Origin: Bacillus sp. B1-b2
Lineage (GTDB): Bacteria; Bacillota; Bacilli; Bacillales; Cytobacillaceae
Assembly: GCF_009183415.1 (NCBI RefSeq)
Contig: NZ_WEHU01000015.1
Coordinates: forward strand, 62,001 to 126,000
Reading direction: 5' to 3'
DNA length: 64,000 bases
The notes beneath the pieces were generated by a model, which did not search any database, was not told where the DNA came from, and was given only the letters and a program-made list of their open reading frames with translations. The translations under genes were made by a program, and so were the position numbers. The stretch's first letter is position 1, and the number at the start of each line of letters is the position of its first letter. Positions 25,921 through 35,707 of the stretch are shown here, in pieces.

Positions 25921-26346
25921 TTATTTTGAAACTATTTGAATGATGGCCTTTTGTGTTTCGTGGTTTGCAGCTTCAAAACTACTAGAAATACATTGAACTA
26001 AGACATCCTTATTTTTATAATAGGATTCTTTGTTTTTATTATAATAAAAACGAACACTTTCTTCTTCTTTAAAGAATTCTTTACCAATTTTTAAAAGTGT
26101 TGTTACAGGTAAATGATCAAGCTTTATGTAGGTAGTTTCTTCAGCTGATTCTTGTTCTTGATCTTGATCTGCTTGTTTAAACTCACTTACTAGCTTTTTT
26201 AGTAGCTTCTCTTGAGAGACAACTTGTTTAAACAGCTTTTTACGGACTCTTTTTTTCTTTGATTGTAAACCAAACGTTTCTAATATAAAGTGATGTAATT
26301 CTATATTTTGTGTTGCTTCTTCTTGCATTTGATTCATTGTGTTCAT
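25921..26346 (-). CDS. Unrecognised hydrophilic protein
   Basis: 141 residues; AGAGGAG precedes the ATG at 26346. Lys- and Glu-rich with a basic block KKKRVRKKLFKQ near residue 31, a Gln/Glu-rich spacer and a Tyr/Lys-rich segment. No membrane helix or cysteine. It looks like a soluble helical protein, possibly nucleic-acid or membrane-surface binding because of the basic block. Monocistronic with its own terminator. No family is recognised. Confidence 0.6.
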   Translation of the reverse strand: MNTMNQMQEEATQNIELHHFILETFGLQSKKKRVRKKLFKQVVSQEKLLKKLVSEFKQADQDQEQESAEETTYIKLDHLPVTTLLKIGKEFFKEEESVRFYYNKNKESYYKNKDVLVQCISSSFEAANHETQKAIIQIVSK

Positions 26347-26586
26347 TGCAAAACTCCTCTAATCTATTGTTTACCGCCAAAAGGTTAAGGATTTTGGCAC
26401 TGATTTATTATTATATACTAAACTAGCAAAAGTACAAAATATATTTCGTATTTCGAATCAAAATACTTGTATAACTGATTTTTTTAAAGACAGGTGAATG
26501 CGAGAGTCTGTAGTGCAGTGGATTGACCTTATACAACTGTGTATCAACTAGATGAATAATTCAAAGAAGGGTGAGGAAAGAAAACG

Positions 26587-26613
26587 AAAGAAGACTATAC
26601 TAGCCTTCTTTTG
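26587..26613 (-). terminator. pepT terminator
   Basis: AAAGAAGGCTA and TAGTCTTCTTT (minus strand) form an 11-bp stem with a 3-base loop close to the pepT stop. The following T-tract is interrupted. Confidence 0.6.
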
Positions 26614-26617
26614 TTGA

Positions 26618-27853
26618 TCAGTTTTCTCTTTCTGCAAAGAGTCGAACGATCTCTACTATTACATTTGTTGCTTTTACCATGTTATCAGCAGAAACATATT
26701 CGAACTTTCCGTGAAAGTTCTCTCCGCCTGTGAAAATGTTAGGAGTTGGAAGTCCCATATAGGATAGCTGTGAGCCATCTGTTCCACCACGAATTGGCTG
26801 AACAAGAGGGTTTATTCCTAGATTGACCATTGCTTGATGGGCTACATCTACTATTTCTTTCACAGGTTCAATCTTTTCACGCATATTATAATATTGATCA
26901 TTTAATTCTAATTTTACTACGTTTTCTCCGTATTTTTCATTTAATTCTACAACAACGCTTTGAATAAAGCCTTTCTTATCCTCGAAGGAAGCACGATCAA
27001 AATCACGAATTATGTAGTGTAATTCCGTTTTTTCTACATCTCCTTGGAAAGAAAGTAAATGGTAGAAGCCTTCGTAGCCGTCTGTATATTCTGGTGCTGC
27101 ATTTTCTGGTAATTTACTTTGTAATTCCATTGCGATTTTTATACTATTAACCATTTTTCCTTTTGCTGTACCTGGATGCACATTTGTCCCACTTACAGTG
27201 ATTTTTGCTCCAGCAGCATTAAAGCTTTCATATTGTAATTCTCCTAGTGGTCCTCCATCGACTGTATAAGCAAATTCTGCTTGAAATCTATCTACATCAA
27301 ATTCATGAGGTCCTCTTCCTATTTCTTCATCTGGTGTAAATGCTACTCTAATTTTTCCATGCTTAATAGCAGGGTTTTCCTTTAAGTAGATAAGAGCAGA
27401 AATAATTTCAGCAATTCCTGCTTTATTGTCTGCGCCTAGTAAGGTAGTCCCATCTGTTGTAATTAAAGTGTGACCAACATAATTCTTAAGTTCGGGAAAA
27501 TCTTTTGGAGATAAAACGATATTTAGAGCTTCATTTAATGTAATATCTTTACCATCATAATTCTCTACTCTTTGTGGTCGTACATTTTTCCCTGTAAAAT
27601 CAGTTGCTGTATCAAGATGAGCAAGGAAACCTATTGTCGGAACTTCCTTATCTGTATTAGCGGGAAGTGTAGCCATTACATAGCCATTTTCGTCTATGGT
27701 TACTTCGTCTAAACCTATTTCCTTCAGTTCTTCTACTAGAAGGTTTGCCAATCTTAACTGTCCAGGAGTAGACGGGCATTCTTCATTATCAGCATCAGAT
27801 TGTGTATCAACTACCGCATACGAAATGAAGCGATTAATCATGTTTTCTTTCAT
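26618..27853 (-). CDS. pepT: Peptidase T (tripeptide aminopeptidase)
   Basis: 411 residues, M20 metallopeptidase. Zinc ligands and catalytic residues are visible in order: [11 protein letters not shown] (His and Asp), [11 protein letters not shown] (bridging Asp), TPDEEIGRG (catalytic Glu pair), the [10 protein letters not shown] Asp, and GGTDGSQLS near the end. It removes the N-terminal residue from tripeptides in the cytoplasm. ATG 27853 is preferred to 27862 because GGAG lies 9 bases before it and directly touches the other. The DtpT importer upstream is a likely functional partner. Confidence 0.94.
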   Translation of the reverse strand: MKENMINRFISYAVVDTQSDADNEECPSTPGQLRLANLLVEELKEIGLDEVTIDENGYVMATLPANTDKEVPTIGFLAHLDTATDFTGKNVRPQRVENYDGKDITLNEALNIVLSPKDFPELKNYVGHTLITTDGTTLLGADNKAGIAEIISALIYLKENPAIKHGKIRVAFTPDEEIGRGPHEFDVDRFQAEFAYTVDGGPLGELQYESFNAAGAKITVSGTNVHPGTAKGKMVNSIKIAMELQSKLPENAAPEYTDGYEGFYHLLSFQGDVEKTELHYIIRDFDRASFEDKKGFIQSVVVELNEKYGENVVKLELNDQYYNMREKIEPVKEIVDVAHQAMVNLGINPLVQPIRGGTDGSQLSYMGLPTPNIFTGGENFHGKFEYVSADNMVKATNVIVEIVRLFAEREN

Positions 27854-28072
27854 AGTATTCATCTCCTATATATAATAGTTGATTTTAACATAAGAATAAT
27901 ACATTTTACGAATTTATTGAATTGGTAGATAACTATTCTTTTAGTTAACTCTAGAAGGATTCAATGTACTATTTAGAATTGATTTGTTCACAATACTGTT
28001 GTTTTTTGATAAACCTTTCCATCCTTGTCCTAGGTAAAATAATCTATAAAGACGTATTTAAAGGAGAGGAAT

Positions 28073-28681
28073 ATGAAGAAAAACCAAAAAGCTAAACTAA
28101 CATTTATATTCATAATTGCCGTAATTATTATAAGCTTCTTATCCATTTGGCTGTTAAATAGAAGTAATCATACAGCTATTGAAGATCTGTCCAAAATAAA
28201 AGCAGAGGAAACATTTACTCAATCTGAGGATGAATATATTGTTTATTTCTGGCAATCAACATGTACATATTGTAAGCAAATAGAACAGGATGTCCTCTCA
28301 TATAGTAATAGTGGAGAACTGCCGATTTATATTGTAGATATGCAAAATACTAGCAATGAAGATTATTGGTATGATTGGGAAGGACATCATAAAGAATATG
28401 ATCAAATCATTGGGAAATTAGAAAATGAAAAAGAGGTATTCAAAGAAGGGATAACGTTAGAACAGTTTCAAAATGATCAAGAGGTAGCATGGTCCATTGC
28501 TGTAAATAATGAAAAGGACATTATTGCCACTCATAATACGGCATATGGTAATGAGGAGCCAGAAACGGCTAAGGAAATAGAGATTACAGGTACACCGACA
28601 ATGATTCAAGTTAAAAATGGAATGTTTGAGAGTTATGCTGTAGGTGTAGATGAGACTTTAAAGCTGATAGATAAACAATAA
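28073..28681 (+). CDS. Membrane-anchored thioredoxin-like protein
   Basis: 202 residues. One N-terminal membrane helix (about 9-29) anchors a thioredoxin-fold domain with the CTYC redox pair at Cys64 and Cys67 and a cis-Pro loop in ITGTPTMI near residue 181. The redox centre faces outside, so it should act on extracytoplasmic thiols. An insertion rich in Glu, Asp, Trp and Tyr separates the CxxC from the cis-Pro. AAGGAGAGG precedes the ATG. It could be a bacteriocin-accessory or disulfide-handling thioredoxin; the specific partner is unknown. Monocistronic, followed by a hairpin (28704-28740). Confidence 0.75.
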   Translation: MKKNQKAKLTFIFIIAVIIISFLSIWLLNRSNHTAIEDLSKIKAEETFTQSEDEYIVYFWQSTCTYCKQIEQDVLSYSNSGELPIYIVDMQNTSNEDYWYDWEGHHKEYDQIIGKLENEKEVFKEGITLEQFQNDQEVAWSIAVNNEKDIIATHNTAYGNEEPETAKEIEITGTPTMIQVKNGMFESYAVGVDETLKLIDKQ

Positions 28682-28703
28682 AATAAGACCCACATTTGAA
28701 AAA

Positions 28704-28740
28704 AAGAGATATCCGTTATTTTGGTATATCTCTTTTTTTC
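28704..28740 (+). terminator. Terminator after the thioredoxin-like gene
   Basis: AAAAAGAGATATCC pairs with GGTATATCTCTTTTT with a one-base bulge around a 7-base loop, followed by T residues. Confidence 0.75.
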
Positions 28741-28831
28741 CGTTAAGTAGTACTAATTATTCTTCTCCAATATACTCGCAAAGATTATAATAATAGAAGT
28801 ACATACATTTTTTTCCTAGTGAGGTGCTACA

Positions 28832-29830
28832 GTGAAGAAGTTAATCCCTATTTATACTATATTAATAATACTATTTGGATTTTACATCTATCAGGTAAAA
28901 GATGGACTATTCCATAATAATACAGATAATAGAGAACGCTTACAAGGTTCCTTGAATGATGAATTTGTAATGGTAACCTTTCAAGGAGGAATTGACTATT
29001 GGAAAAAGGCATTAAAAGGCTTTGAAGATGCTGCTGGTAAACTTAATGTTTCCGTTGTCTATCGAGGTAGCGCAAATTATGATCTTCATGAGCAAATTAC
29101 TATATTAGAGCAGGTAATCAGTAAGAAGCCTGCAGGTATAGCTCTATCCGCCATTAACCCAACTGCCTTAAACGATACAATTAATAAAGCAATGGAAGCT
29201 GGTATTCCAGTTGTATTATTTGATTCAGATGCACCTGAAAGCAAAGCAGGATCTTTCTTAGGAACAAATAATTATGTTGCTGGTGTTAAAGGAGCAGATA
29301 AACTAGCAAGCGATTTAAGTGAAGAGGGAAAAGTGGCTGTTATTACACTTCCAAACCAGCAAAATCATAAAGAGAGAACAGAAGGTTTTATGAATACAAT
29401 AAAAGGAAAATATCCTAACATGGAAGTGGTACAGGTGTTAAATGGAGAAGGAAATCAACTTGTATCACAACAAGTAGCAGAAGAGATTTTAACAAGATAT
29501 CCAGATATAAAAGGGATATTTGCAACAGAGGCTAATGGTGGAGTTGGTGTTGCAGATGCTGCCAATAAATTGTTGAAAGAAGACTTGAAAATTCTAAGCT
29601 TTGATGTAGATAAGCAAACATTAGATTATATTAAAAATGGAGATATATCGGCAACTTTAGCTCAAGGGACATGGGAGATGGGATATTGGGCCATGCATTT
29701 TTTATTTGAGCAAAAAGAATCTTCTCTCTCTATCGAAGATGCATCTCTCTTATTACCAGAATATGTGGATACAGGATTATCCATTGTCACAAATCAAAAT
29801 GTGGATACATATTATGCAGATTACAAATAG
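28832..29830 (+). CDS. Membrane-anchored sugar-binding protein of a three-component sensor (XylFII type)
   Basis: 332 residues, family 1 periplasmic-binding fold (FVMVTFQGGIDYWKKALKGFEDAAGKLNV, GIALSAINPTALNDTINKAMEAGIPVVLFDSD). The N-terminus is one uncleaved membrane helix (residues 4-21) with no lipobox Cys. It starts at GTG 28832 with GTGAGGTG upstream and lies 15 bp before a LytS/YesM-type kinase and its regulator. In Clostridium, XylFII with LytS and YesN senses D-xylose and activates a xylose ABC importer; the gene order and the importer at 33057-36913 match. It presumably presents the bound sugar to the kinase. The ligand is inferred. Confidence 0.8.
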   Translation: MKKLIPIYTILIILFGFYIYQVKDGLFHNNTDNRERLQGSLNDEFVMVTFQGGIDYWKKALKGFEDAAGKLNVSVVYRGSANYDLHEQITILEQVISKKPAGIALSAINPTALNDTINKAMEAGIPVVLFDSDAPESKAGSFLGTNNYVAGVKGADKLASDLSEEGKVAVITLPNQQNHKERTEGFMNTIKGKYPNMEVVQVLNGEGNQLVSQQVAEEILTRYPDIKGIFATEANGGVGVADAANKLLKEDLKILSFDVDKQTLDYIKNGDISATLAQGTWEMGYWAMHFLFEQKESSLSIEDASLLLPEYVDTGLSIVTNQNVDTYYADYK

Positions 29831-29845
29831 AAAGGCTAATGAAAC

Positions 29846-31633
29846 ATGCTCTCCAAAGTAGTCAACTTAAATAATTTATCAATTAGGAACAAGCTAATTA
29901 TTTTATTTATTATCATTAGCATAATTCCTTTTATTGCTCTTGGTTTGGTAATAGGGGTAACGGTAGAAAAGATACTAGGTGAACAAGCGACAAAAAATAC
30001 ATATCAATTAATTGATCAGGTAAATGCTACTTTTGAATCTTATATCACTAATTTGCAAAATGTCAGCTACTTAATTTCGTTAGACACGGAAGTAAACTCT
30101 TTTTTTAATGGTATGAACAAAGAGGAGCAAAGAATAAGAGAAGATTATTCTATTCGCCAAAAAATGCAAGGGTTTACATCGTTGTACCCTGAGATTGCGG
30201 GAATATTCCTTATTAATAAACAAGGGGAATATATAAGTAATGAGCTTTTTGCTCAATCAGATGCGGACTTAACAAAAGAAGAATGGTATGAAAAAGCTGT
30301 TGAGAATAAAGGTATCTTTAAAATTATTGGAAAACCAAAAAATCGGAATATTATTAGTCAAATCAACTATAAAGATAACGAGGTAGTTACTGTTGTTAGA
30401 GCAATCTTAGATAGAGAAACGCAAGAGGTGACTGGTGTAATATTAATAGATTTAAAGATACGTGTGTTAGGGGAGGCAATGAATAATATTCGATTAGGTT
30501 TATCAGGTTACTTAATGTTAGTAGATGAGGAAGGGCAAGAATTGTACTCTACTAATAATAAGAGGAGTATTCCTATCCCACAAGAAGTGTTGAAAGGTGA
30601 GGAATATGGAGCCTATCAAAAAGAGATAGGGAAGGAAAAAATGGAATTTATATATCAAAGAACTCCTTTTACACAATGGACAACAGTAGGTGTATTTTAT
30701 GTAGAGGAATCCGTAGCAGAAGTAAGAGAAATTAAGTTTTATTTAATGAGCTTTGTGTTTTTTCTATGTTTGGTTGGTGTTACAGCATCCTACTATTTCT
30801 CTCACTCTATCTCAAATCCAATCACTGGTCTCATGTCCTTAATGAAAAGAGTAGAAAATGGAAACATGAAAATACAGTATAAAGAGCAAAGGAAGGATGA
30901 AATCGGTAAGTTAGGTCAAACCTTTAATCATATGATTTCGAAGATTAATAGCTTAATATCCTTGAATGAGCTGCAAGAAAAGCAAAAAAGGGAAGCAGAA
31001 CTAAGAAGTCTTCAGGCACATATCAAGCCACATTTCTTATACAACACATTAGATACTATTAATTGGATGGCAAGAAAGCATGGTGCAAAGGATGTAGCAG
31101 AGGTTGTTTCTTCTTTGTCTTCTTTATTTAGAATAGGACTAAGTAAGGGAAAAGACATCATATTGGTGAAGGAAGAAATCAAGCATATAGAAAGCTATCT
31201 TCGTATTCAAAAGGCTAGATACCAAGAAAAATTGAATTATGAAATAGTAGTAGATCCATCCATAGAGGAAGTGAAAATCCTAAAATTAGTCCTTCAACCA
31301 ATTGTAGAAAATGCAATTTATCATGGCATAAAAGAAAGAAAGGGAGCTGGATATATAAAAATAGACATAAAAGAACAAGATGATTCTTTGTATTTAATGG
31401 TATCAGATGACGGAAAAGGGATATCAAAAGAAAATGTATATTTACTTAAAGAGAAACTTCATACATTAACTATTTTGGATAAAAAGGAGAAAGAAAGCAT
31501 TGACTTTGGATATGGAATGATGAATGTTCAGGCAAGAATTAAGCTTACTTATGGGAAGGGCTATGGAATAACGTTGGAGAGTAATGCTGATAAGGGGACA
31601 GTTGTAACGATTAAGCTTCCTGTTAATAGATAA
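29846..31633 (+). CDS. LytS/YesM-type sensor histidine kinase
   Basis: 595 residues. N-terminal membrane helix (about 16-40), extracytoplasmic sensor domain (about 40-290), second helix (about 294-317), HAMP linker, His-kinase domain with His396 in LQAHIKPHFLYNTLD, and HATPase domain with VENAIYHGI and SDDGKGIS. It should take a signal from the sugar-binding protein encoded just upstream and phosphorylate the YesN-type regulator 28 bp downstream. The gene cluster is an apparent operon. Its target is most likely the sugar ABC importer that follows. Confidence 0.88.
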   Translation: MLSKVVNLNNLSIRNKLIILFIIISIIPFIALGLVIGVTVEKILGEQATKNTYQLIDQVNATFESYITNLQNVSYLISLDTEVNSFFNGMNKEEQRIREDYSIRQKMQGFTSLYPEIAGIFLINKQGEYISNELFAQSDADLTKEEWYEKAVENKGIFKIIGKPKNRNIISQINYKDNEVVTVVRAILDRETQEVTGVILIDLKIRVLGEAMNNIRLGLSGYLMLVDEEGQELYSTNNKRSIPIPQEVLKGEEYGAYQKEIGKEKMEFIYQRTPFTQWTTVGVFYVEESVAEVREIKFYLMSFVFFLCLVGVTASYYFSHSISNPITGLMSLMKRVENGNMKIQYKEQRKDEIGKLGQTFNHMISKINSLISLNELQEKQKREAELRSLQAHIKPHFLYNTLDTINWMARKHGAKDVAEVVSSLSSLFRIGLSKGKDIILVKEEIKHIESYLRIQKARYQEKLNYEIVVDPSIEEVKILKLVLQPIVENAIYHGIKERKGAGYIKIDIKEQDDSLYLMVSDDGKGISKENVYLLKEKLHTLTILDKKEKESIDFGYGMMNVQARIKLTYGKGYGITLESNADKGTVVTIKLPVNR

Positions 31634-31660
31634 AACGGACATAATAGGAGGGGATTAGGG

Positions 31661-32887
31661 ATGAGCAATTCATTATGGAAAGTATTAATAGCAGATGATG
31701 AGCCAATTATTCGCGAAGGCATTCGAAGCTCTATTAATTGGGAGCATCTACAAATGAAAGTGATAGACGAAGCAGAAGATGGTGAAGAGGCAATAGAAAG
31801 GGCTATTCTTCACTCCATTGATATATTATTGGTAGATATTAATATGCCGATTGCGAATGGTTTAAAAGTGATTAAGAGAGTGAAAGCTGAATTACCCGAT
31901 TGCCAAGTTGTTATTATAACAGGCTATGATGAATTTAAATATGCACAAGAAGCAGTCAGGTTACATGTTTCTGATTATCTATTAAAACCAGTCGAACCTG
32001 ATCTACTCGTGGAGATACTAACTAATATGCGAGAAGAGCTTGTGAGAATAAAGGACCAAAAAAGATTATGGAACACTACTACCGAGCAAATTACTAAAAA
32101 CCTAGCCACTTTAAAAACAGAATTCTGTCGTGAGTGGGTACTTGGAAAGCTAAGTAATGAAGAGGTGCTGAGTCAATTACCATTTCTTCATTTACCGTCG
32201 TACTCTCCAAAGCAATTCCTTGCCATAGCTAGTTCAGAATACATAGAAAGCAGAAATTTAATGAATGAAAGAGATAAAGAAGCTTTCCAAAAGAAAATCA
32301 TGAATCAAATTTCTGCTCTATTTTTAGATTATGATATTTTATCTTTCCACGATGATATGGGAATCATTATTATTGCTTTTCAGGTTATTCCGCAAAAGTT
32401 TACTGAAAAAGTAGAAGAGCATTTGCAGAAGGAATGGAATATGTATTTGTCTATTTATAGAAAGAATAATGAAAAGGATTTTAGCCACATTTCCTTGCTT
32501 TATAAACAATATAGAGAACAAATTCAAAGTGAAATAAATATATCACCTATTGTAAGAAGAGCAAAAAACATCCTCGAGCATCAATATGCTGATCCAACTA
32601 TCTCACTTGAGAAGGTGGCACTAGAATTGCAGGTATCATCTGTCTATCTTAGTCGACTATTCAAGCAAGAGCTAGGGATGAACTTTGTACAGTTACTAAC
32701 AAGAAAAAGAATAAAACAGGCAATGTATTTGCTACAATCGACAGACAGTCCTATTGTTACAATATCCGAACAAATTGGTTATGATACACAGCATTATTTT
32801 AGTACTGCTTTTAAAAAGGCAACCGGGATTTCACCAAATAAATATCGAAGAAATCTTATTCAACAGATGGAAGAAACAAAATGTTAA
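31661..32887 (+). CDS. YesN-type response regulator, receiver plus AraC output
   Basis: 408 residues. Receiver domain (1-120) with acidic pocket ADDEP, phospho-acceptor Asp59 (LLVDINMP), TGYDEF and the conserved Lys in LLKPVEPD. The C-terminal 100 residues are an AraC-type double helix-turn-helix (VALELQVSSVYLSRLFKQELGMNFVQLLTRKRI then IGYDTQHYFSTAFKKATGISPNKYR). GGAGGGG precedes the ATG. It probably activates the ABC importer starting at 33057. It is the last gene of the sensing operon, ending at a terminator. Confidence 0.88.
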   Translation: MSNSLWKVLIADDEPIIREGIRSSINWEHLQMKVIDEAEDGEEAIERAILHSIDILLVDINMPIANGLKVIKRVKAELPDCQVVIITGYDEFKYAQEAVRLHVSDYLLKPVEPDLLVEILTNMREELVRIKDQKRLWNTTTEQITKNLATLKTEFCREWVLGKLSNEEVLSQLPFLHLPSYSPKQFLAIASSEYIESRNLMNERDKEAFQKKIMNQISALFLDYDILSFHDDMGIIIIAFQVIPQKFTEKVEEHLQKEWNMYLSIYRKNNEKDFSHISLLYKQYREQIQSEINISPIVRRAKNILEHQYADPTISLEKVALELQVSSVYLSRLFKQELGMNFVQLLTRKRIKQAMYLLQSTDSPIVTISEQIGYDTQHYFSTAFKKATGISPNKYRRNLIQQMEETKC

Positions 32888-32890
32888 GGA

Positions 32891-32925
32891 AATCGAGATA
32901 GACACATCTCGGTTTCTTTTTTTTT
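32891..32925 (+). terminator. Terminator of the sensing operon
   Basis: ATCGAGAT pairs with ATCTCGGT around a 6-base loop and is followed by a long run of T. Confidence 0.78.
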
Positions 32926-32940
32926 GTAAGCGTTTTATTT
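32924..32940 (+). promoter_or_regulatory. cre-like site before the sugar ABC operon
   Basis: TTGTAAGCGTTTTATTT matches the left and central part of the CcpA cre consensus with one right-hand mismatch. It lies between the terminator and the importer genes. No good -35 hexamer is seen with the TATATT at 33002-33007, as expected for an activator-dependent promoter. Confidence 0.45.
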
Positions 32941-33056
32941 AAAGTTAAAAAAGTATAAAAATAGTAAATTAATTGAAAAGACCAGTAACTCACGTAAATG
33001 ATATATTGAATGCGTAGATAACAGGTCAATTCATGAGCGGAAAGGGGGAAATCCAT

Positions 33057-34139
33057 TTGTTTAAGAAATCGCTTACAATAATTATTGCGCTTTTCCTATT
33101 GATCCTTACAAGTGGTTGTGGAGTAAGTCAAACGAATGGAGAGTCAAAGGGTTATATTGGCATTTCCATGCCAACCAAATCTTCTGAAAGATGGGTGAAT
33201 GATGGAGAAAATATGAGAAAGCAATTTGAGGAATTGGGATACAAAACAGACTTACAGTATGCTGAGGATGTTATTGAAAACCAGACAGCTCAAATTGAAA
33301 ATATGATTACAAAAGGAGTAGATATCCTAGTCATTGCACCTATAGATGATCGGTCGGGTATGACAGGTGTTCTAGAAAGAGCTCATAAAAATGGTATTAA
33401 AATTATTTCTTATGACCGTTTAATCCAACATAGCGAATATGTGGATTACTACGCTACATTTGATAATTTTCAAGTAGGAGTATTACAAGGTCAATATATT
33501 GAAGAAAAGCTTCACTTAAAAGAATCTGATGGTCCATATAATATCGAAATTTTCGCAGGGTCACCTGATGATAATAATGCTTACTTCTTTTTTGATGGTG
33601 CCATGTCTATATTGCAGCCCTACATAGATTCAGGCAAGCTCGTGGTGAGAAGTAACCAAACGAAATTTAGTCAAGGAGCCACACTACGTTGGGATGGTGC
33701 ACTTGCTCAATCAAGGATGGATAATCTTTTAAGTGCGTATTATTCTAGTGAACGTTTAGATGCAGTGCTATCTCCTTATGATGGAATCTCTATCGGAGTT
33801 ATCTCTTCTTTAAAAGGGGTTGGTTATGGAAGTGCAGATAAGCCGATGCCTATTATTACTGGGCAAGATGCAGAACTAGCATCCATTAAGGCAATTATAA
33901 ATGGTACTCAAACACAAACCATTTTTAAAGACACACGAGAGCTAGCTAAAAAAGCGGTAGATATGGCGAGAGCATCATTAAATGGAGAAATAGCAGAGGT
34001 AAATGATACCGAAACCTATAATAACGGAAAAAAAGTGGTTCCAGCTTATTTGTTGAAACCGGTTTCGGTTGATGTTGAAAACTATCAAAAAGAGCTAATA
34101 GAAACAAAGTATTATACAAATGAACAGCTTGGCCAATAA
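33057..34139 (+). CDS. Monosaccharide ABC importer, binding lipoprotein (XylF/ChvE type)
   Basis: 360 residues from TTG 33057; AAAGGGGG lies 9 bases upstream, while the ATG at 33033 would put charged residues before the signal. The signal peptide ends in a lipobox LTSGC with Cys21. The mature part is a family 1 sugar-binding fold with [10 protein letters not shown]-like, [38 protein letters not shown] and [27 protein letters not shown], typical of the xylose/arabinose/multi-sugar (XylF, ChvE) branch. It delivers an aldose to the permease. It heads the operon with ATPase and permease genes directly behind. Confidence 0.87.
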   Translation: MFKKSLTIIIALFLLILTSGCGVSQTNGESKGYIGISMPTKSSERWVNDGENMRKQFEELGYKTDLQYAEDVIENQTAQIENMITKGVDILVIAPIDDRSGMTGVLERAHKNGIKIISYDRLIQHSEYVDYYATFDNFQVGVLQGQYIEEKLHLKESDGPYNIEIFAGSPDDNNAYFFFDGAMSILQPYIDSGKLVVRSNQTKFSQGATLRWDGALAQSRMDNLLSAYYSSERLDAVLSPYDGISIGVISSLKGVGYGSADKPMPIITGQDAELASIKAIINGTQTQTIFKDTRELAKKAVDMARASLNGEIAEVNDTETYNNGKKVVPAYLLKPVSVDVENYQKELIETKYYTNEQLGQ

Positions 34140-34167
34140 AAAAGAATTAGCTAGGGGTGGTGAGAAA

Positions 34168-35703
34168 ATGACAAATATCATTCTAGAAATGCGCAAGATA
34201 ACTAAAGAGTTTCCAGGAGTTAAAGCACTAGATAACGTTAATTTAAAGGTGAAACAAGGGGAAATACATGCACTTTGTGGAGAAAACGGTGCAGGTAAGT
34301 CGACCTTGATGAAGGTACTAAGTGGGGTATATCCACATGGAACATACTCTGGTGATATTTTGTTTCAAAATAAGGTTTGTGCTTTCAAAGATATTAAGCA
34401 AAGTGAAGAATTAGGCATTGTTATTATTCACCAAGAGCTAGCATTAGTGCCTGAATTATCAATTGCGGAAAACCTCTTTTTAGGAAATGAAATTACAAGT
34501 AGGGGTGTGATTAATTGGAATAAAACCACTAATCGCGCGAAGGAGCTCCTGAATAAGGTTGGTTTAGATGAATCTCCAAATACAAAGGTAAGTGATATTG
34601 GAGTCGGAAAACAGCAGTTAGTTGAAATTGCTAAAGCGCTATCAAAAGATGTAAAGCTGCTAATCTTAGATGAGCCTACAGCATCCTTAAATGAAGATGA
34701 CAGTGAAAATCTATTAAATTTATTACTTGAATTTAAAAAACAAGGAATGTCAGCTATTATTATCTCCCATAAATTAAATGAAATTGAAAAGGTAGCCGAT
34801 TCTATTACCATTCTACGCGATGGGCAAACAATTGAAACTTTAGATGTTAAGGGTGATCAAGTAACAGAAAATCGCATTATTAAAGGGATGGTTGGAAGAG
34901 ATTTAACCAGCCGTTATCCAGAGAGAATTCCGCAAGTTGGCGAAATTGTTTTGGAAGTTAAAGACTGGAATGTATATCACCCTCAGCATTTAAATACAAA
35001 AGTAATTGATGATGTTGACTTTCATATTCGCAAAGGAGAGATAGTTGGCGTCGCTGGATTAATGGGAGCTGGTCGTACAGAATTGGCCATGAGCCTTTTT
35101 GGCAAAGTCTATGGAAAGAATATTTCTGGCCAAATCCTCAAAAATGGAGAAGAAATTCATTTGAAAGATGTAACAGCTGCCATCAATTATGGCTTAGCTT
35201 ATGTATCTGAGGATCGTAAAGGAAATGGTTTAATCCTTATGGAGGATATTAAGCAAAACATTACCTTAGCAATGCTTGATAAGATTTCTAAGCGATCTGT
35301 TTTAGATAAGAATAAAGAAATAATGGTTGCAGAAGAATATCGCCAAAAATTTAGAATTAAAACGCCAGGTATTTTTCAAAAAGCAGGTAATTTAAGTGGT
35401 GGAAATCAGCAAAAGATTGTTCTTAGTAAATGGGTATTTTCAGAACCTGACATTCTGATTCTAGATGAACCGACAAGAGGGATTGATGTTGGTTCTAAGT
35501 ATGAAATTTATACCATTATTAACAGTCTTGTAAAAGAAGGAAAAAGTATTTTAATGATTTCTTCAGAGTTACCCGAATTGTTAGGAATGTGTGACCGAAT
35601 CTATGTAATGAATGAGGGATCTATAACAGGTGAAGTATCAAAAGAGGATGCCAATCAAGAGAAGTTAATGACATTAATGACTAAAAGTAAAGTAAGGGGG
35701 TAA
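34168..35703 (+). CDS. Monosaccharide ABC importer, double ATPase (XylG/GguA type)
   Basis: 511 residues with two ABC domains in tandem. The first has Walker [10 protein letters not shown] (about 37-45), signature SDIGVGKQQ and Walker [12 protein letters not shown]. The second has a degenerate Walker A (GLMGAGRTE), a full LSGGNQQK signature and Walker [13 protein letters not shown]. This asymmetry is normal for the sugar-importer (CUT2) family. ATG 34168 was chosen over 34120 because AGGGGTGG lies just upstream. It powers uptake of a pentose or galactose-like sugar together with the neighbouring permease. Confidence 0.93.
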   Translation: MTNIILEMRKITKEFPGVKALDNVNLKVKQGEIHALCGENGAGKSTLMKVLSGVYPHGTYSGDILFQNKVCAFKDIKQSEELGIVIIHQELALVPELSIAENLFLGNEITSRGVINWNKTTNRAKELLNKVGLDESPNTKVSDIGVGKQQLVEIAKALSKDVKLLILDEPTASLNEDDSENLLNLLLEFKKQGMSAIIISHKLNEIEKVADSITILRDGQTIETLDVKGDQVTENRIIKGMVGRDLTSRYPERIPQVGEIVLEVKDWNVYHPQHLNTKVIDDVDFHIRKGEIVGVAGLMGAGRTELAMSLFGKVYGKNISGQILKNGEEIHLKDVTAAINYGLAYVSEDRKGNGLILMEDIKQNITLAMLDKISKRSVLDKNKEIMVAEEYRQKFRIKTPGIFQKAGNLSGGNQQKIVLSKWVFSEPDILILDEPTRGIDVGSKYEIYTIINSLVKEGKSILMISSELPELLGMCDRIYVMNEGSITGEVSKEDANQEKLMTLMTKSKVRG

Positions 35704-35707
35704 AAGG